20,037 nt of DNA from contig MVQW01000301.1 in assembly GCA_002067265.1 (NCBI GenBank), positions 1-20,037 of the forward strand, in the 5' to 3' direction. Origin of the DNA: Methanomethylovorans sp. PtaU1.Bin073 (GTDB taxonomy: Archaea; Halobacteriota; Methanosarcinia; Methanosarcinales; Methanosarcinaceae). Shown here piece by piece: positions 13,651 to 20,037 of this stretch (positions are counted from its first letter, which is position 1; each line of letters opens with the position of its first letter). Both the position numbers and the translations under genes were made by a program. The notes under the pieces are model-generated. The model was given only the letters and a program-made list of their open reading frames with translations, searched no databases and had not been told where the DNA came from.

Positions 13651-14505
13651 TCATGCAATATCTTTGGATGTGTCAATCTGAACCCCCTCGCAGATCTTGA
13701 ATTTGATGACCTCAGGAGTTGGCAGCATGCCTCTCATCTTAGGGATAGCAAGCTTGTTAACCAGCTTATCGGCTCCTCTATCCAGAGAGATCTCAAAAAT
13801 CACATCTGCAGAATTAAGGATCTCATTTTCTATTTTTTCGGGATGGCTTCCTTGTAATCCATAGAGGTATGTAAGTGCACTTGTTTCCTTTGTTACTTCG
13901 TATATGAGGTTCATCATTCTTCTAAGCAGTCCTGGGTTCACATTCAGGTTCATGAAAAATGAGAAATTGTCAAAAACAAGGTTAATATCTCCTTCCTGGG
14001 CCTCATTCCTGATGTTTTTCAGGTTATACTCCACGAACTCAAGCAGCTTAGTATCTGCATAGTCATTTCCTACATTGTCTACCATTTCACCTGAAGGTGT
14101 AAGATAATACTCGCTATAAACATCAATAAAAATTATATTCTTTATATCAAAGTTAAGGTTAAGTATGTCCCTGAGTACATATTTAGGCCGGCGGCCAGTA
14201 GTGAAATAATATGTCTTTCTTGATTGTGTGAATTGGTATAGGAAGATCTCAGCCATGCCGGAAGGGTCGGCTGAAACATAGATCATTGAACCACAAGGAA
14301 GACCTCCTCCTATGCTCCTGTCAAGAACTGAAATACCTGTGTTTGATATGCTGGGAGCTGCAATATTCTCAGCAACCGATTTATTTCCTTGAGGTATGCT
14401 TTCCCGGATTGTATCATAGAGACTGTGGGCATCTTTGTAGGTATTAGATGCATCTTCTTCAGTAATGTTTTGCTGCATTTCTGCAGACTTCGAAGTCCCT
14501 AACAT
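13651..14505 (-). CDS. RecA/KaiC-superfamily protein with degenerate Walker A (HTR-like)
   Basis: A 284-aa soluble protein of the KaiC/RadA-like fold. GISVLDRSIGGGLPCGS (57-73) is the entry to the ATPase core. The normal P-loop is replaced by SADPSGMAE (78-86), without the conserved Lys. The Walker B strand INLVFDNFSF (174-183) and downstream RecA-like strands are kept. The first 50 residues are polar and probably flexible. Methanosarcinales encode families of such RecA-like proteins, implicated in signal transduction. Nucleotide hydrolysis is unlikely; binding or a scaffold role is possible. GAGGAGG about 8 nt before ATG 14505 is a very strong ribosome-binding site. It converges on the phosphorylase gene with 10 nt between stops and is divergent from the helicase gene. 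Confidence 0.75.
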   Translation of the reverse strand: MLGTSKSAEMQQNITEEDASNTYKDAHSLYDTIRESIPQGNKSVAENIAAPSISNTGISVLDRSIGGGLPCGSMIYVSADPSGMAEIFLYQFTQSRKTYYFTTGRRPKYVLRDILNLNFDIKNIIFIDVYSEYYLTPSGEMVDNVGNDYADTKLLEFVEYNLKNIRNEAQEGDINLVFDNFSFFMNLNVNPGLLRRMMNLIYEVTKETSALTYLYGLQGSHPEKIENEILNSADVIFEISLDRGADKLVNKLAIPKMRGMLPTPEVIKFKICEGVQIDTSKDIA

Positions 14506-14548
14506 GCTACTTTCCTCCTCTATCCGGAATATTTCTCTATACTATTAA

Positions 14549-14632
14549 AGTATATTTTTAATCACTATAGTTTACTATGAATATATTTAACCTTTTCCGG
14601 CCAATCAAGATCAAGCATACATTACTTATACC
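14549..14632. promoter_or_regulatory. Divergent promoter region between the RecA-like and helicase genes
   Basis: On the minus strand AAATATACTT (about 14549-14557) is a TATA candidate for the RecA-like gene, with a start site near 14526. On the plus strand TACTTATACC (14623-14632) is about 25 nt before ATG 14655 and would produce a leaderless helicase mRNA. Confidence 0.4.
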
Positions 14633-14654
14633 TTCTCTCCAATTCAGCTGGATA

Positions 14655-17132
14655 ATGACTTTATGGCTCCTTATTAATCCCGAAAATACTAAATTATTTG
14701 TATTTGTCATTAAAGGAGGCAGAAAATTACCTCTTTTTACCGGGGAATTGATCCTGACTAAAACTCCTGCAGGTCCGAGACCCCATAAGTTCAGGGTGCT
14801 CAGGGATGGAAAGGAAGAATACATGACACCTGCAGATTTTGTAGATCTGTTACGTATGGCCGATCGTATCATGATCGCAAAAGGTGGTAATGATAGCTCT
14901 GCTGCTGTTTTCCTAGATATGCTAAAAGGTTTCCAGCTGGAAGCGGAGTTTGTTAATGTCTGTCGTTTTTGCATGCTAAAACGCAGATTTAATTTCCTGA
15001 ACAGAAGGTCGATACAATATCATTCACAGAAGATTTGTGAGGAATGCGCCAAAGAAGAACTTTCCAGAGTCCTCAATGCACCTTATTCCCATTATAGCGA
15101 GGAAGCAAAACAGCGCATCGAAGAGATGCTTTTACAAACAAGGGATTTTGACAGAACGGTAGGTTCACTTGATCCGCAGGGCCTTGATCAGGAACTTACC
15201 AGATTCGATACGGTACAGGCTTCCATTGCCGCCAGGACCATGAAGATAGCAGATCTTCCAATATCAAAAAACTTTAAAGATATATTGTTGAAAAAATCAG
15301 AGGAATTACTTCCTGTACAGGCAATTTCAGTGGATCTGGGCCTTTTCAAAGGAAAACATCAGCTTGTTACTTCGGTAACTGCTACCGGTAAAACATTGAT
15401 TGGAGAGCTTGCAGGTATAGAGAACATATTGCGAAAAAAAGGGAAGATGTTGTATCTGGTACCGCTGGTGGCCCTTGCAAACCAGAAGTATGATCAGTTT
15501 ACAGATAAGTATGGGTCATTGGGTCTTACAACTTCTATACGTATAGGCAGTGCCCGTATTCGTACATCCTCTACGCTCAAGATGCGCAGGACGCTGGATT
15601 CTGACATTATTGTCGGAACTTACGAAGGCATTGATTTCATCCTCAGGTCCGGAGATGCTGACCTGCTGGGTAAGATCGGTACTGTGGTCATAGATGAGGT
15701 ACACACATTAGAAGATAGTGAACGTGGCCATAGGGTAGACGGTGTAATTGGACGGTTGAAATATATTGCTCCTGCTGCCCAATTCATATACCTTTCTGCC
15801 ACAGTCGCCGAACCGCTTGCTCTGGCTCAAAAGCTGGATGCGACATTGGTGGAGTATGAATATCGGCCTGTTCCCATTGAACGTCATCTCATTTTCTGTG
15901 AGGAACATGACAAGCTGAAGCTTATGACCCGGCTGGTAAGGGAGGAATTTTCCAGAACGTCGACAAAAGGACATAAAGGCCAGACAATTATTTTTACCAA
16001 TTCCAGACGCAATTGCCACAGCATATCAGAAGCATTGCCAATGGTCTCTGCACCTTACCATGCAGGTCTTACACAATCTGTGAGAAAATCCGTGGAAGAG
16101 CGTTTCTTGAAAGGAAAGTTACCAGTGGTAGTAACAACTGCCGCCCTTGCAGCAGGAGTGGATTTCCCGGCATCACAGGTAATATTCGAATCCCTTGCTA
16201 TGGGTATCGAGTGGCTCAATATGCAAGGTTTCATGCAGATGCTTGGACGTGCCGGACGTCCGGATTATCATGACAGGGGTGTTGTGGTGCTACTGGCAAC
16301 ACCAAATAAACGTTATTCCAGCGAGCAGGCAGAAACAGAAGATGCTGTTGCCATAAGATTACTTAAGGGTAATATGCTGCCATCTTCCTTTGATTATGGC
16401 GAGGATGAACAGATGGAAGAGATACTGGCATCAGCAGCTGTGACATCTTCCAAAGCCGATCTTTCAGCGATCCATAAGCGTATGCTGGGTACATTTGAAA
16501 TCACAAAGCTTCTCAATCGGCTGATACATTATAAATTCCTTGAAAAAAGAGAGAATACTATTTCCCTCACACCTTTCGGACAGATAGCAGCCGGTCATTT
16601 CCTTTCAGTGTCGTCAGCTTTTCTTATACGGGATGCGGTACTTAAAGGGAAGCATCCGCTTGAGATCATTACTAATCTGGAGTTCTTTGATGCTGTTTAC
16701 TTCAAATATGCAGCCCAGATCTCCACAGCTTTGGATATCAATGTTCCTTCCCGTGTATTCCAGGGTGCTTCCCTCGATATAATATTCGAGGGAGATAATA
16801 TTTCCCAGCTTGACCAGAACATACAGGATCAGCTGTTTGAATTTGCAGCGGCTTTCCTTACCTGCAAATGCAAGGATTCCCCATATTGCGGATGTGCAGA
16901 GCGCCGTTTTTCTGCAAAGATCGTGGAGATTCGTATGGAAGGTTATGATCCTGCAGGCATTGTACATAAAATTGAGGACATGTACGGTGTGACCGCTTAT
17001 CCTGGTGACGTATTGGGTTATCTTGACAACGTAGTACGCAATCTTGATGCCGTTGAAAAGGTAGCAAAGGTCTATTCTAAAAAAGATATAGTACGTGCTG
17101 CCAGGGAAATGAAGCAGCAGGTTGAGGGATAA
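14655..17132 (+). CDS. Archaeal DEAD/DEAH-box helicase with zinc-finger segments (COG1202 type)
   Basis: A superfamily 2 helicase of 825 aa. I chose ATG 14655 (MTLWLLINPENTK) because a TATA box 25 nt upstream would give a leaderless mRNA there; the frame is open to ATG 14577. An N-terminal segment has a CRFC...CEEC zinc motif (103-106, 128-131). The RecA-like core shows motif I SVTATGKTLIGE (240-251), DEVH (347-350), SAT (381-383), TNSRRNC (448-454), TTAALAAGVDFP (494-505) and QMLGRAGRPD (528-537). A winged-helix-like segment follows (about 605-650). The C-terminal third has a second Cys group, CKCKDSPYCGC (737-747). Substrate is unknown; DNA repair or RNA processing are both possible. The stop lies 6 nt from the convergent neighbour's stop. 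Confidence 0.9.
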   Translation: MTLWLLINPENTKLFVFVIKGGRKLPLFTGELILTKTPAGPRPHKFRVLRDGKEEYMTPADFVDLLRMADRIMIAKGGNDSSAAVFLDMLKGFQLEAEFVNVCRFCMLKRRFNFLNRRSIQYHSQKICEECAKEELSRVLNAPYSHYSEEAKQRIEEMLLQTRDFDRTVGSLDPQGLDQELTRFDTVQASIAARTMKIADLPISKNFKDILLKKSEELLPVQAISVDLGLFKGKHQLVTSVTATGKTLIGELAGIENILRKKGKMLYLVPLVALANQKYDQFTDKYGSLGLTTSIRIGSARIRTSSTLKMRRTLDSDIIVGTYEGIDFILRSGDADLLGKIGTVVIDEVHTLEDSERGHRVDGVIGRLKYIAPAAQFIYLSATVAEPLALAQKLDATLVEYEYRPVPIERHLIFCEEHDKLKLMTRLVREEFSRTSTKGHKGQTIIFTNSRRNCHSISEALPMVSAPYHAGLTQSVRKSVEERFLKGKLPVVVTTAALAAGVDFPASQVIFESLAMGIEWLNMQGFMQMLGRAGRPDYHDRGVVVLLATPNKRYSSEQAETEDAVAIRLLKGNMLPSSFDYGEDEQMEEILASAAVTSSKADLSAIHKRMLGTFEITKLLNRLIHYKFLEKRENTISLTPFGQIAAGHFLSVSSAFLIRDAVLKGKHPLEIITNLEFFDAVYFKYAAQISTALDINVPSRVFQGASLDIIFEGDNISQLDQNIQDQLFEFAAAFLTCKCKDSPYCGCAERRFSAKIVEIRMEGYDPAGIVHKIEDMYGVTAYPGDVLGYLDNVVRNLDAVEKVAKVYSKKDIVRAAREMKQQVEG

Positions 17133-17138
17133 CCTCGC

Positions 17139-18206
17139 TTAGATTATATGCAGATGCAGCAGCAGAGCAAGGAATATTAGTATAATTCCTGTGAAAAGCC
17201 TGATCTCCACACGCTTGCTCTCCTTGAGTTTTGTGATGGTCTGCGGCTTCATTCCAAATCCAAGTAAAATTCCCAGAATGATGATCGGAAAAATCACGCC
17301 TAAATTATATACTGCAAGGTAGAAAGCCCCACGAGCAAGATCCGTTCTGCCTGCCAGCATATCAAGAATGGAAAAATATATAGCTCCTACACAGGGTGCT
17401 TTTACAAGGGAGAAGAGTCCTCCTGAAACAAAGGACAAAAGCAGAATATTACTTTTAGATGTTTTTTCGAGCAGTTCGATCATGGCTTTAGGAGTGTGGA
17501 AAGTTGATCTGGAATACTTCCGTAGATGATATGCATCATAAATATGCCAGATGCCCAGTATGAAAATGAGAATGACCATTGATGTTGTGATCGCGGCTTG
17601 AAGGGAAGGCAGTATGTGTACTGTTCCCAGGATGCTCAGACCCACTGTCATATATACTACAAAAATACCGATGCAAAAGCCCACTATCATTTTTAATATA
17701 TCTTTTCTTTTTCCACTGGATGAGAGTATAAGTGTTGCCAGAAAAGCCATAACTGCAAGAATGCAGGGATTAAAACCTGCCAGCAGGCCTGCGATGAATA
17801 CTATATAGGGTGAAAGTCTCACAGCTTCATTGGCCTTACTCTCAGAGATATTGGATGTATCATTTTTATCAGATGCAGAAACAATGGCCTTGGTGAGTAT
17901 TTCTTTCAAAATAGTGGTATTTCCCTGATAATCGTTATATGTGATCACTGTTTCCCTGTTCACTACCACAGCAGGAACTACAGATATGCCATATCCCCTG
18001 GCAAGATCATAGGAGGAAATGATCTCGTAAGAGGTGAGATTACTCCCATATGCAGTTGTTACATTTTCTATTACAGGCGATGCCTGCTGGCATTTCAGGC
18101 AGCCTTCTTCATAGAAGTATTCGACTTCAATAGCAGATGTGGTATTTAGGGAACAAGCGCCTACATTCATAGCTAATATTAATAAATATAGGCTACAAGT
18201 TATCAT
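17139..18206 (-). CDS. Thioredoxin-like/CcdA (DsbD-type) fusion, thiol-redox membrane protein
   Basis: Probably moves reducing equivalents across the membrane. The 355-aa product starts with a signal peptide (MITCSLYLLILAMNVGAC), ending in a lipobox-like VGAC. An extracellular thioredoxin-like domain follows with CLKC (Cys36, Cys39) and a cis-Pro box (VVPAV, Pro78). The CcdA-type domain (about 132-355) has six or so membrane segments. It keeps the paired redox Cys in FNPC (Cys148) and APCVG (Cys272). I chose ATG 18206: AAGGG precedes it by about 6 nt, and starts further upstream overlap the preceding gene. The upstream gene ends 10 nt before, so the two form an operon. The natural partner may be the Cys-containing product of that gene. 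Confidence 0.87.
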   Translation of the reverse strand: MITCSLYLLILAMNVGACSLNTTSAIEVEYFYEEGCLKCQQASPVIENVTTAYGSNLTSYEIISSYDLARGYGISVVPAVVVNRETVITYNDYQGNTTILKEILTKAIVSASDKNDTSNISESKANEAVRLSPYIVFIAGLLAGFNPCILAVMAFLATLILSSSGKRKDILKMIVGFCIGIFVVYMTVGLSILGTVHILPSLQAAITTSMVILIFILGIWHIYDAYHLRKYSRSTFHTPKAMIELLEKTSKSNILLLSFVSGGLFSLVKAPCVGAIYFSILDMLAGRTDLARGAFYLAVYNLGVIFPIIILGILLGFGMKPQTITKLKESKRVEIRLFTGIILIFLALLLHLHII

Positions 18207-18216
18207 AAATGCCCTT

Positions 18217-18666
18217 TTAGTGGCATGTCGTAGATGCGCATGTAGAAGCGTTATATGAAGTCTCTGAGACTTTTTTTGTTGATACATTAAATACTTCCCC
18301 GGTCTCTGTGGATACATAACCTTCTATCACATAGATGGGTTTTATGCCAGCACATGCGCAGGTTCTTTCCATGATCTCTACTTTCCATACGTCTTCTTTC
18401 GGTGTTACAGTTTTCCCGTACATATCGGGTATACTTCCATTTGCAATGGTAGTTCTATTGACCCTCCAGTCCTGCACATGGAAAAAAGTGTTATAGTATA
18501 TGGATACGTTGCTATCGTTAAGCAGAATTATCTGGGCTTGTGAAGAATTTATATTGTACTTATTTTCATGCATTAACATTTGTTGAAAGTTAATTATGCC
18601 GCTTCCAACAAGCATAATGATTAATGCTGCCACGGCAATGAGGCCGAATGTTTGTGAGATTTTCAT
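18217..18666 (-). CDS. Membrane-anchored extracellular protein with Cys pairs, unknown function
   Basis: The first gene of the redox operon encodes 149 aa from ATG 18666; an in-frame TTG at 18678 is the alternative, and neither has a clear ribosome-binding site. One N-terminal membrane helix (about 7-26) anchors an extracellular domain rich in Asn-x-Ser/Thr sequons. Four Cys residues stand in two groups: CAC (103, 105) and CASTTC (143, 148). The last residue is His, so CASTTCH could bind metal or form a disulfide. No family is recognised. Lying 10 nt upstream of a thioredoxin-CcdA protein, it is a good candidate substrate for disulfide exchange, though that is inferred from context only. Confidence 0.72.
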   Translation of the reverse strand: MKISQTFGLIAVAALIIMLVGSGIINFQQMLMHENKYNINSSQAQIILLNDSNVSIYYNTFFHVQDWRVNRTTIANGSIPDMYGKTVTPKEDVWKVEIMERTCACAGIKPIYVIEGYVSTETGEVFNVSTKKVSETSYNASTCASTTCH

Positions 18667-18730
18667 GATCGTATTCAAGGTATATTCTTTAATAACTTTT
18701 TTGTTCTTGACAGTATACTATGTTTCCAGT

Positions 18731-18739
18731 ACTTATTTA
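18731..18739 (+). promoter_or_regulatory. TATA box for the DUF3467 gene
   Basis: ACTTATTTA gives a predicted start near 18760 and a leader of about 20 nt that carries AAAGGAGAT before ATG 18783. The divergent redox operon starts about 70 nt to the left. Confidence 0.45.
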
Positions 18740-18782
18740 AGTGATGTTAACACAATACGTGCCAGTAAAAGGAGATCTAAAA

Positions 18783-19160
18783 ATGAGCACGGATAACATT
18801 GCAGGAAAACACCAGAAGAAACTTAGGGTAGAATTTTATAAACCTGAAGATTGCAGGCAGGTGTATTCCATAGGTGCCGTGGGGGGCCACAGCCCGTATG
18901 ATTTCAGAATAGGTTTCTATAATGATAATCCCAAGCCGGGAATAGATGAGGATGGAGTGCAGGTAATCCAGCGCAGGCTTGAGACAGAGGTAATTCTCTC
19001 CCCCCTTGCGGCTCTTGAGTTGTCCAAATGGTTGAATCATCATCTGAAAGAATATGAGGCTATGTTTGGTCCTATACCAAGACCTAATAGGGGTGAAATC
19101 AAATCCGAATCTCCGACTGATAATAGCAGAGAGAATAGTGAGATACAGGGTTACATCTGA
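18783..19160 (+). CDS. DUF3467 family protein
   Basis: A small soluble protein of 125 aa. I chose ATG 18783 because AAAGGAGAT lies about 7 nt upstream; an extended frame from 18741 would precede the ribosome-binding site. The family core is clear: a strand RVEFYKPEDC, the box YDFRIGFYND, a strand reading TEVILSPLAALELSKWL (about 62-78), and a helix ending LKEYEAMFGPIP. DUF3467 proteins occur in bacteria and archaea; function is unknown. The fold resembles small beta-sandwich or PilZ-like scaffolds only loosely, so I make no claim on ligand. The C-terminal 25 residues are polar and probably disordered. It appears to be a single gene, with a hairpin between it and the LSm gene. Confidence 0.8.
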   Translation: MSTDNIAGKHQKKLRVEFYKPEDCRQVYSIGAVGGHSPYDFRIGFYNDNPKPGIDEDGVQVIQRRLETEVILSPLAALELSKWLNHHLKEYEAMFGPIPRPNRGEIKSESPTDNSRENSEIQGYI

Positions 19161-19222
19161 GTTTGTTTCAGAGGTAATCGTTATTGTTAAATAGGATACA
19201 ATACACTTTTAACATCCTAGAT

Positions 19223-19237
19223 CCTGTCTTTGACAGG
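19223..19237. other. Short perfect hairpin between DUF3467 and LSm genes
   Basis: CCTGTC and GACAGG form a 6-bp stem with a 3-nt loop, 62 nt after the DUF3467 stop. CAGGTTTATCTTATC follows. It could be a terminator for DUF3467 or lie at the LSm promoter; no long T-run follows, so the role is open. Confidence 0.3.
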
Positions 19238-19273
19238 CAGGTTTATCTTATCAATTAGAAGTGAGGATTCCAT

Positions 19274-19498
19274 TTGTTCCCAAATAAGAGAGTTCATAAA
19301 CTGGTTGGATCGAGAGTCCAGGTTGAAATGAAAGGCGACTTGCATCTTCTAGAGGGTTTGCTCAAAAGTGCAGACGACTATCTAAACCTCCACTTAGTAG
19401 ATACTGTAGAGGTATCTAATGGCCAAAAGCTCAGGTCCTTGGGTTCTGTGGTTCTTCGCGGCAATAATATTATTCTTATTACACCTGCAGAAGAATAA
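19274..19498 (+). CDS. LSm / Sm-like archaeal RNA-binding protein
   Basis: A 74-residue protein with the Sm fold. The Sm1 motif is visible as LVGSRVQVEMKGD... GLLKSADDYLNLHL (about 10-41), with Asp34/35 and Asn38 in the usual uridine-contact region. The Sm2 motif is VVLRGNNIILI (59-69), containing the RGNN box. Archaeal Sm proteins form six- or seven-membered rings that bind U-rich RNA, including tRNA-derived and small RNAs. Start is TTG 19274 with GAGGAT about 5 nt upstream; no earlier in-frame ATG fits. Many archaeal Sm genes sit beside rpl37e; here that neighbour is absent and a regulator gene follows after 25 nt, so this may be a second paralogue in the genome. Confidence 0.83.
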   Translation: MFPNKRVHKLVGSRVQVEMKGDLHLLEGLLKSADDYLNLHLVDTVEVSNGQKLRSLGSVVLRGNNIILITPAEE

Positions 19499-19523
19499 TT
19501 ATAGGGCAGGATTCTACTAGCAA

Positions 19524-19898
19524 GTGTTGGTTGCCATGGAAATCGAAGAAACAGCGCTGGAAGTTATTGCAAAGCATGAAAACGGTGTTTTTCAGAACCA
19601 GTTGTGGAAAGAACTAAATATAGACAGCCGTAAATGTTCAAGGGTCATTGCAAAACTTCTAAAAGATGGTCTGATCACTCGTGAGTCTGCGGTGGACAAC
19701 GGAGCAAGGACTTTCTTGCTTAAAGCTGCCCACAAGGAAGAACCCTGCTTTGAGCTGTTGCTATCAGGTGATATGTTCTCACCTTGCGCAGGCTGCAGGG
19801 ATGCATGTCAGCCGGAATCTTGCGAAAAGCTAACCGCATGGGTATTGAATTTATCTAAAGACAATGTTGATGACCAAGAGGCCAGTATAATTGAATAA
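19524..19898 (+). CDS. Winged-helix transcription regulator with a C-terminal four-Cys cluster
   Basis: A 124-aa regulator if started at GTG 19524, or 120 aa from ATG 19536; neither has a convincing ribosome-binding site. Residues 5-70 form a MarR/Lrp-like winged helix: ALEVIAKHENGVFQNQLWKE, then the recognition helix SRKCSRVIAKLLKDGLI, then a wing (RESAVDNGARTFLLK). A Cys-rich tail follows, PCAGCRDACQPESC, with spacing C-x2-C-x3-C-x4-C (Cys88, 91, 95, 100), plus Cys75. That suits an Fe-S cluster or zinc and suggests redox or metal sensing, as in several methanogen regulators of this layout; the cluster type cannot be read from sequence. It may be co-transcribed with the LSm gene 25 nt upstream. 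Confidence 0.78.
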   Translation: MLVAMEIEETALEVIAKHENGVFQNQLWKELNIDSRKCSRVIAKLLKDGLITRESAVDNGARTFLLKAAHKEEPCFELLLSGDMFSPCAGCRDACQPESCEKLTAWVLNLSKDNVDDQEASIIE

Positions 19899-19965
19899 TT
19901 CTGGCCGAAAGGTTTAATTAGGTTATGTGCTATTTTGGTGTCGCTCAAGCAGCAACATTCGTTGT

Positions 19966-20037
19966 GCTCCGGTAGTGTAGTTCGGCCAATCATTCCGGCC
20001 TTTCGAGCCGAAGACTCGGGTTCGAATCCCGACCGGA
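19966..20037 (+). tRNA. tRNA-Glu (anticodon UUC), last bases beyond window
   Basis: The acceptor strand GCTCCGG (19966-19972) pairs with CCGGA at the right edge, which would continue GC plus the discriminator. The anticodon loop is CTTTCGA, giving UUC. The T arm TCGGG-TTCGAAT-CCCGA pairs perfectly. The anticodon stem CCGGC/GCCGA has a C-A mismatch at its outer pair (27-43). GGTTTAATTAGG (19909-19920) and TATTTTGG (19931-19938) are promoter candidates. No intron is present. Confidence 0.93.

Noticed and set aside
19966..20037. tRNA-Glu as the attachment site of the element
   Set aside because: It lies about 14 kb from the integrase with housekeeping genes between; no partial tRNA copy was found near 6100-6300.
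1..20037. CRISPR array, rRNA, or insertion sequence
   Set aside because: No regularly spaced repeats, rRNA-like sequence or transposase-type ORF was seen; the short repeats at 2571-2657 are too few and uneven for CRISPR.

Overview
The window looks like methanogenic archaeal chromosome, most probably Methanosarcinaceae (Methanolobus, Methanococcoides or Methanohalophilus type). The grounds are an archaeal IleRS, an MptE-type pterin pyrophosphokinase (methanopterin pathway), a DUF373 membrane protein, a COG1202-type archaeal helicase, an archaeal LSm protein, a KaiC/RecA-like protein of the methanogen signalling type, and archaeal TATA/BRE promoters with several apparently leaderless genes. The family and genus are inference; no search was run.

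Positions 1 to about 6170 are the right-hand part of an integrated mobile element (plasmid or provirus type) that continues off the left edge. On the minus strand a promoter near 2525 drives a tight chain: a ribbon-helix-helix protein, three very small ORFs (38, 63 and 22 aa), and a large DUF927-like P-loop ATPase truncated by the window. Consecutive ORFs are linked by overlapping or nearly touching stop/start codons. A second minus-strand operon (122 aa and 58 aa, both unknown) ends in a hairpin-plus-T-run terminator at 2711-2745. On the plus strand a minimal, catalytic-domain-only tyrosine recombinase (leaderless) is followed by a 25-aa ORF and a 155-aa protein with an internal duplication. 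A long tyrosine recombinase (474 aa, C-terminal coiled coil) reads leftward from 6110 and has Ser where the first catalytic Arg is expected. Its promoter region holds an 11-bp perfect inverted repeat. Just right of it, 6162-6296 reads like the C-terminal end of an interrupted gene, so the element/chromosome junction is probably near 6160-6300.

Positions 6300-20037 are ordinary chromosome. In order: a soluble GAF-histidine kinase; ileS with mptE; a DUF373 membrane protein with a methylthio-nucleoside phosphorylase (residues favour methylthioinosine); a convergent RecA-like protein with a degenerate P-loop; a zinc-finger COG1202 helicase; a convergent two-gene redox operon (a membrane-anchored Cys protein, then a thioredoxin-CcdA fusion); DUF3467; an LSm protein; a winged-helix regulator with a C4 cluster; and a tRNA-Glu(UUC) cut by the right edge.

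The most novel material is in the element: two unlike tyrosine recombinases, paired inverted repeats beside each of them, micro-ORFs joined by stop/start overlaps, and several small proteins I cannot assign to any family.
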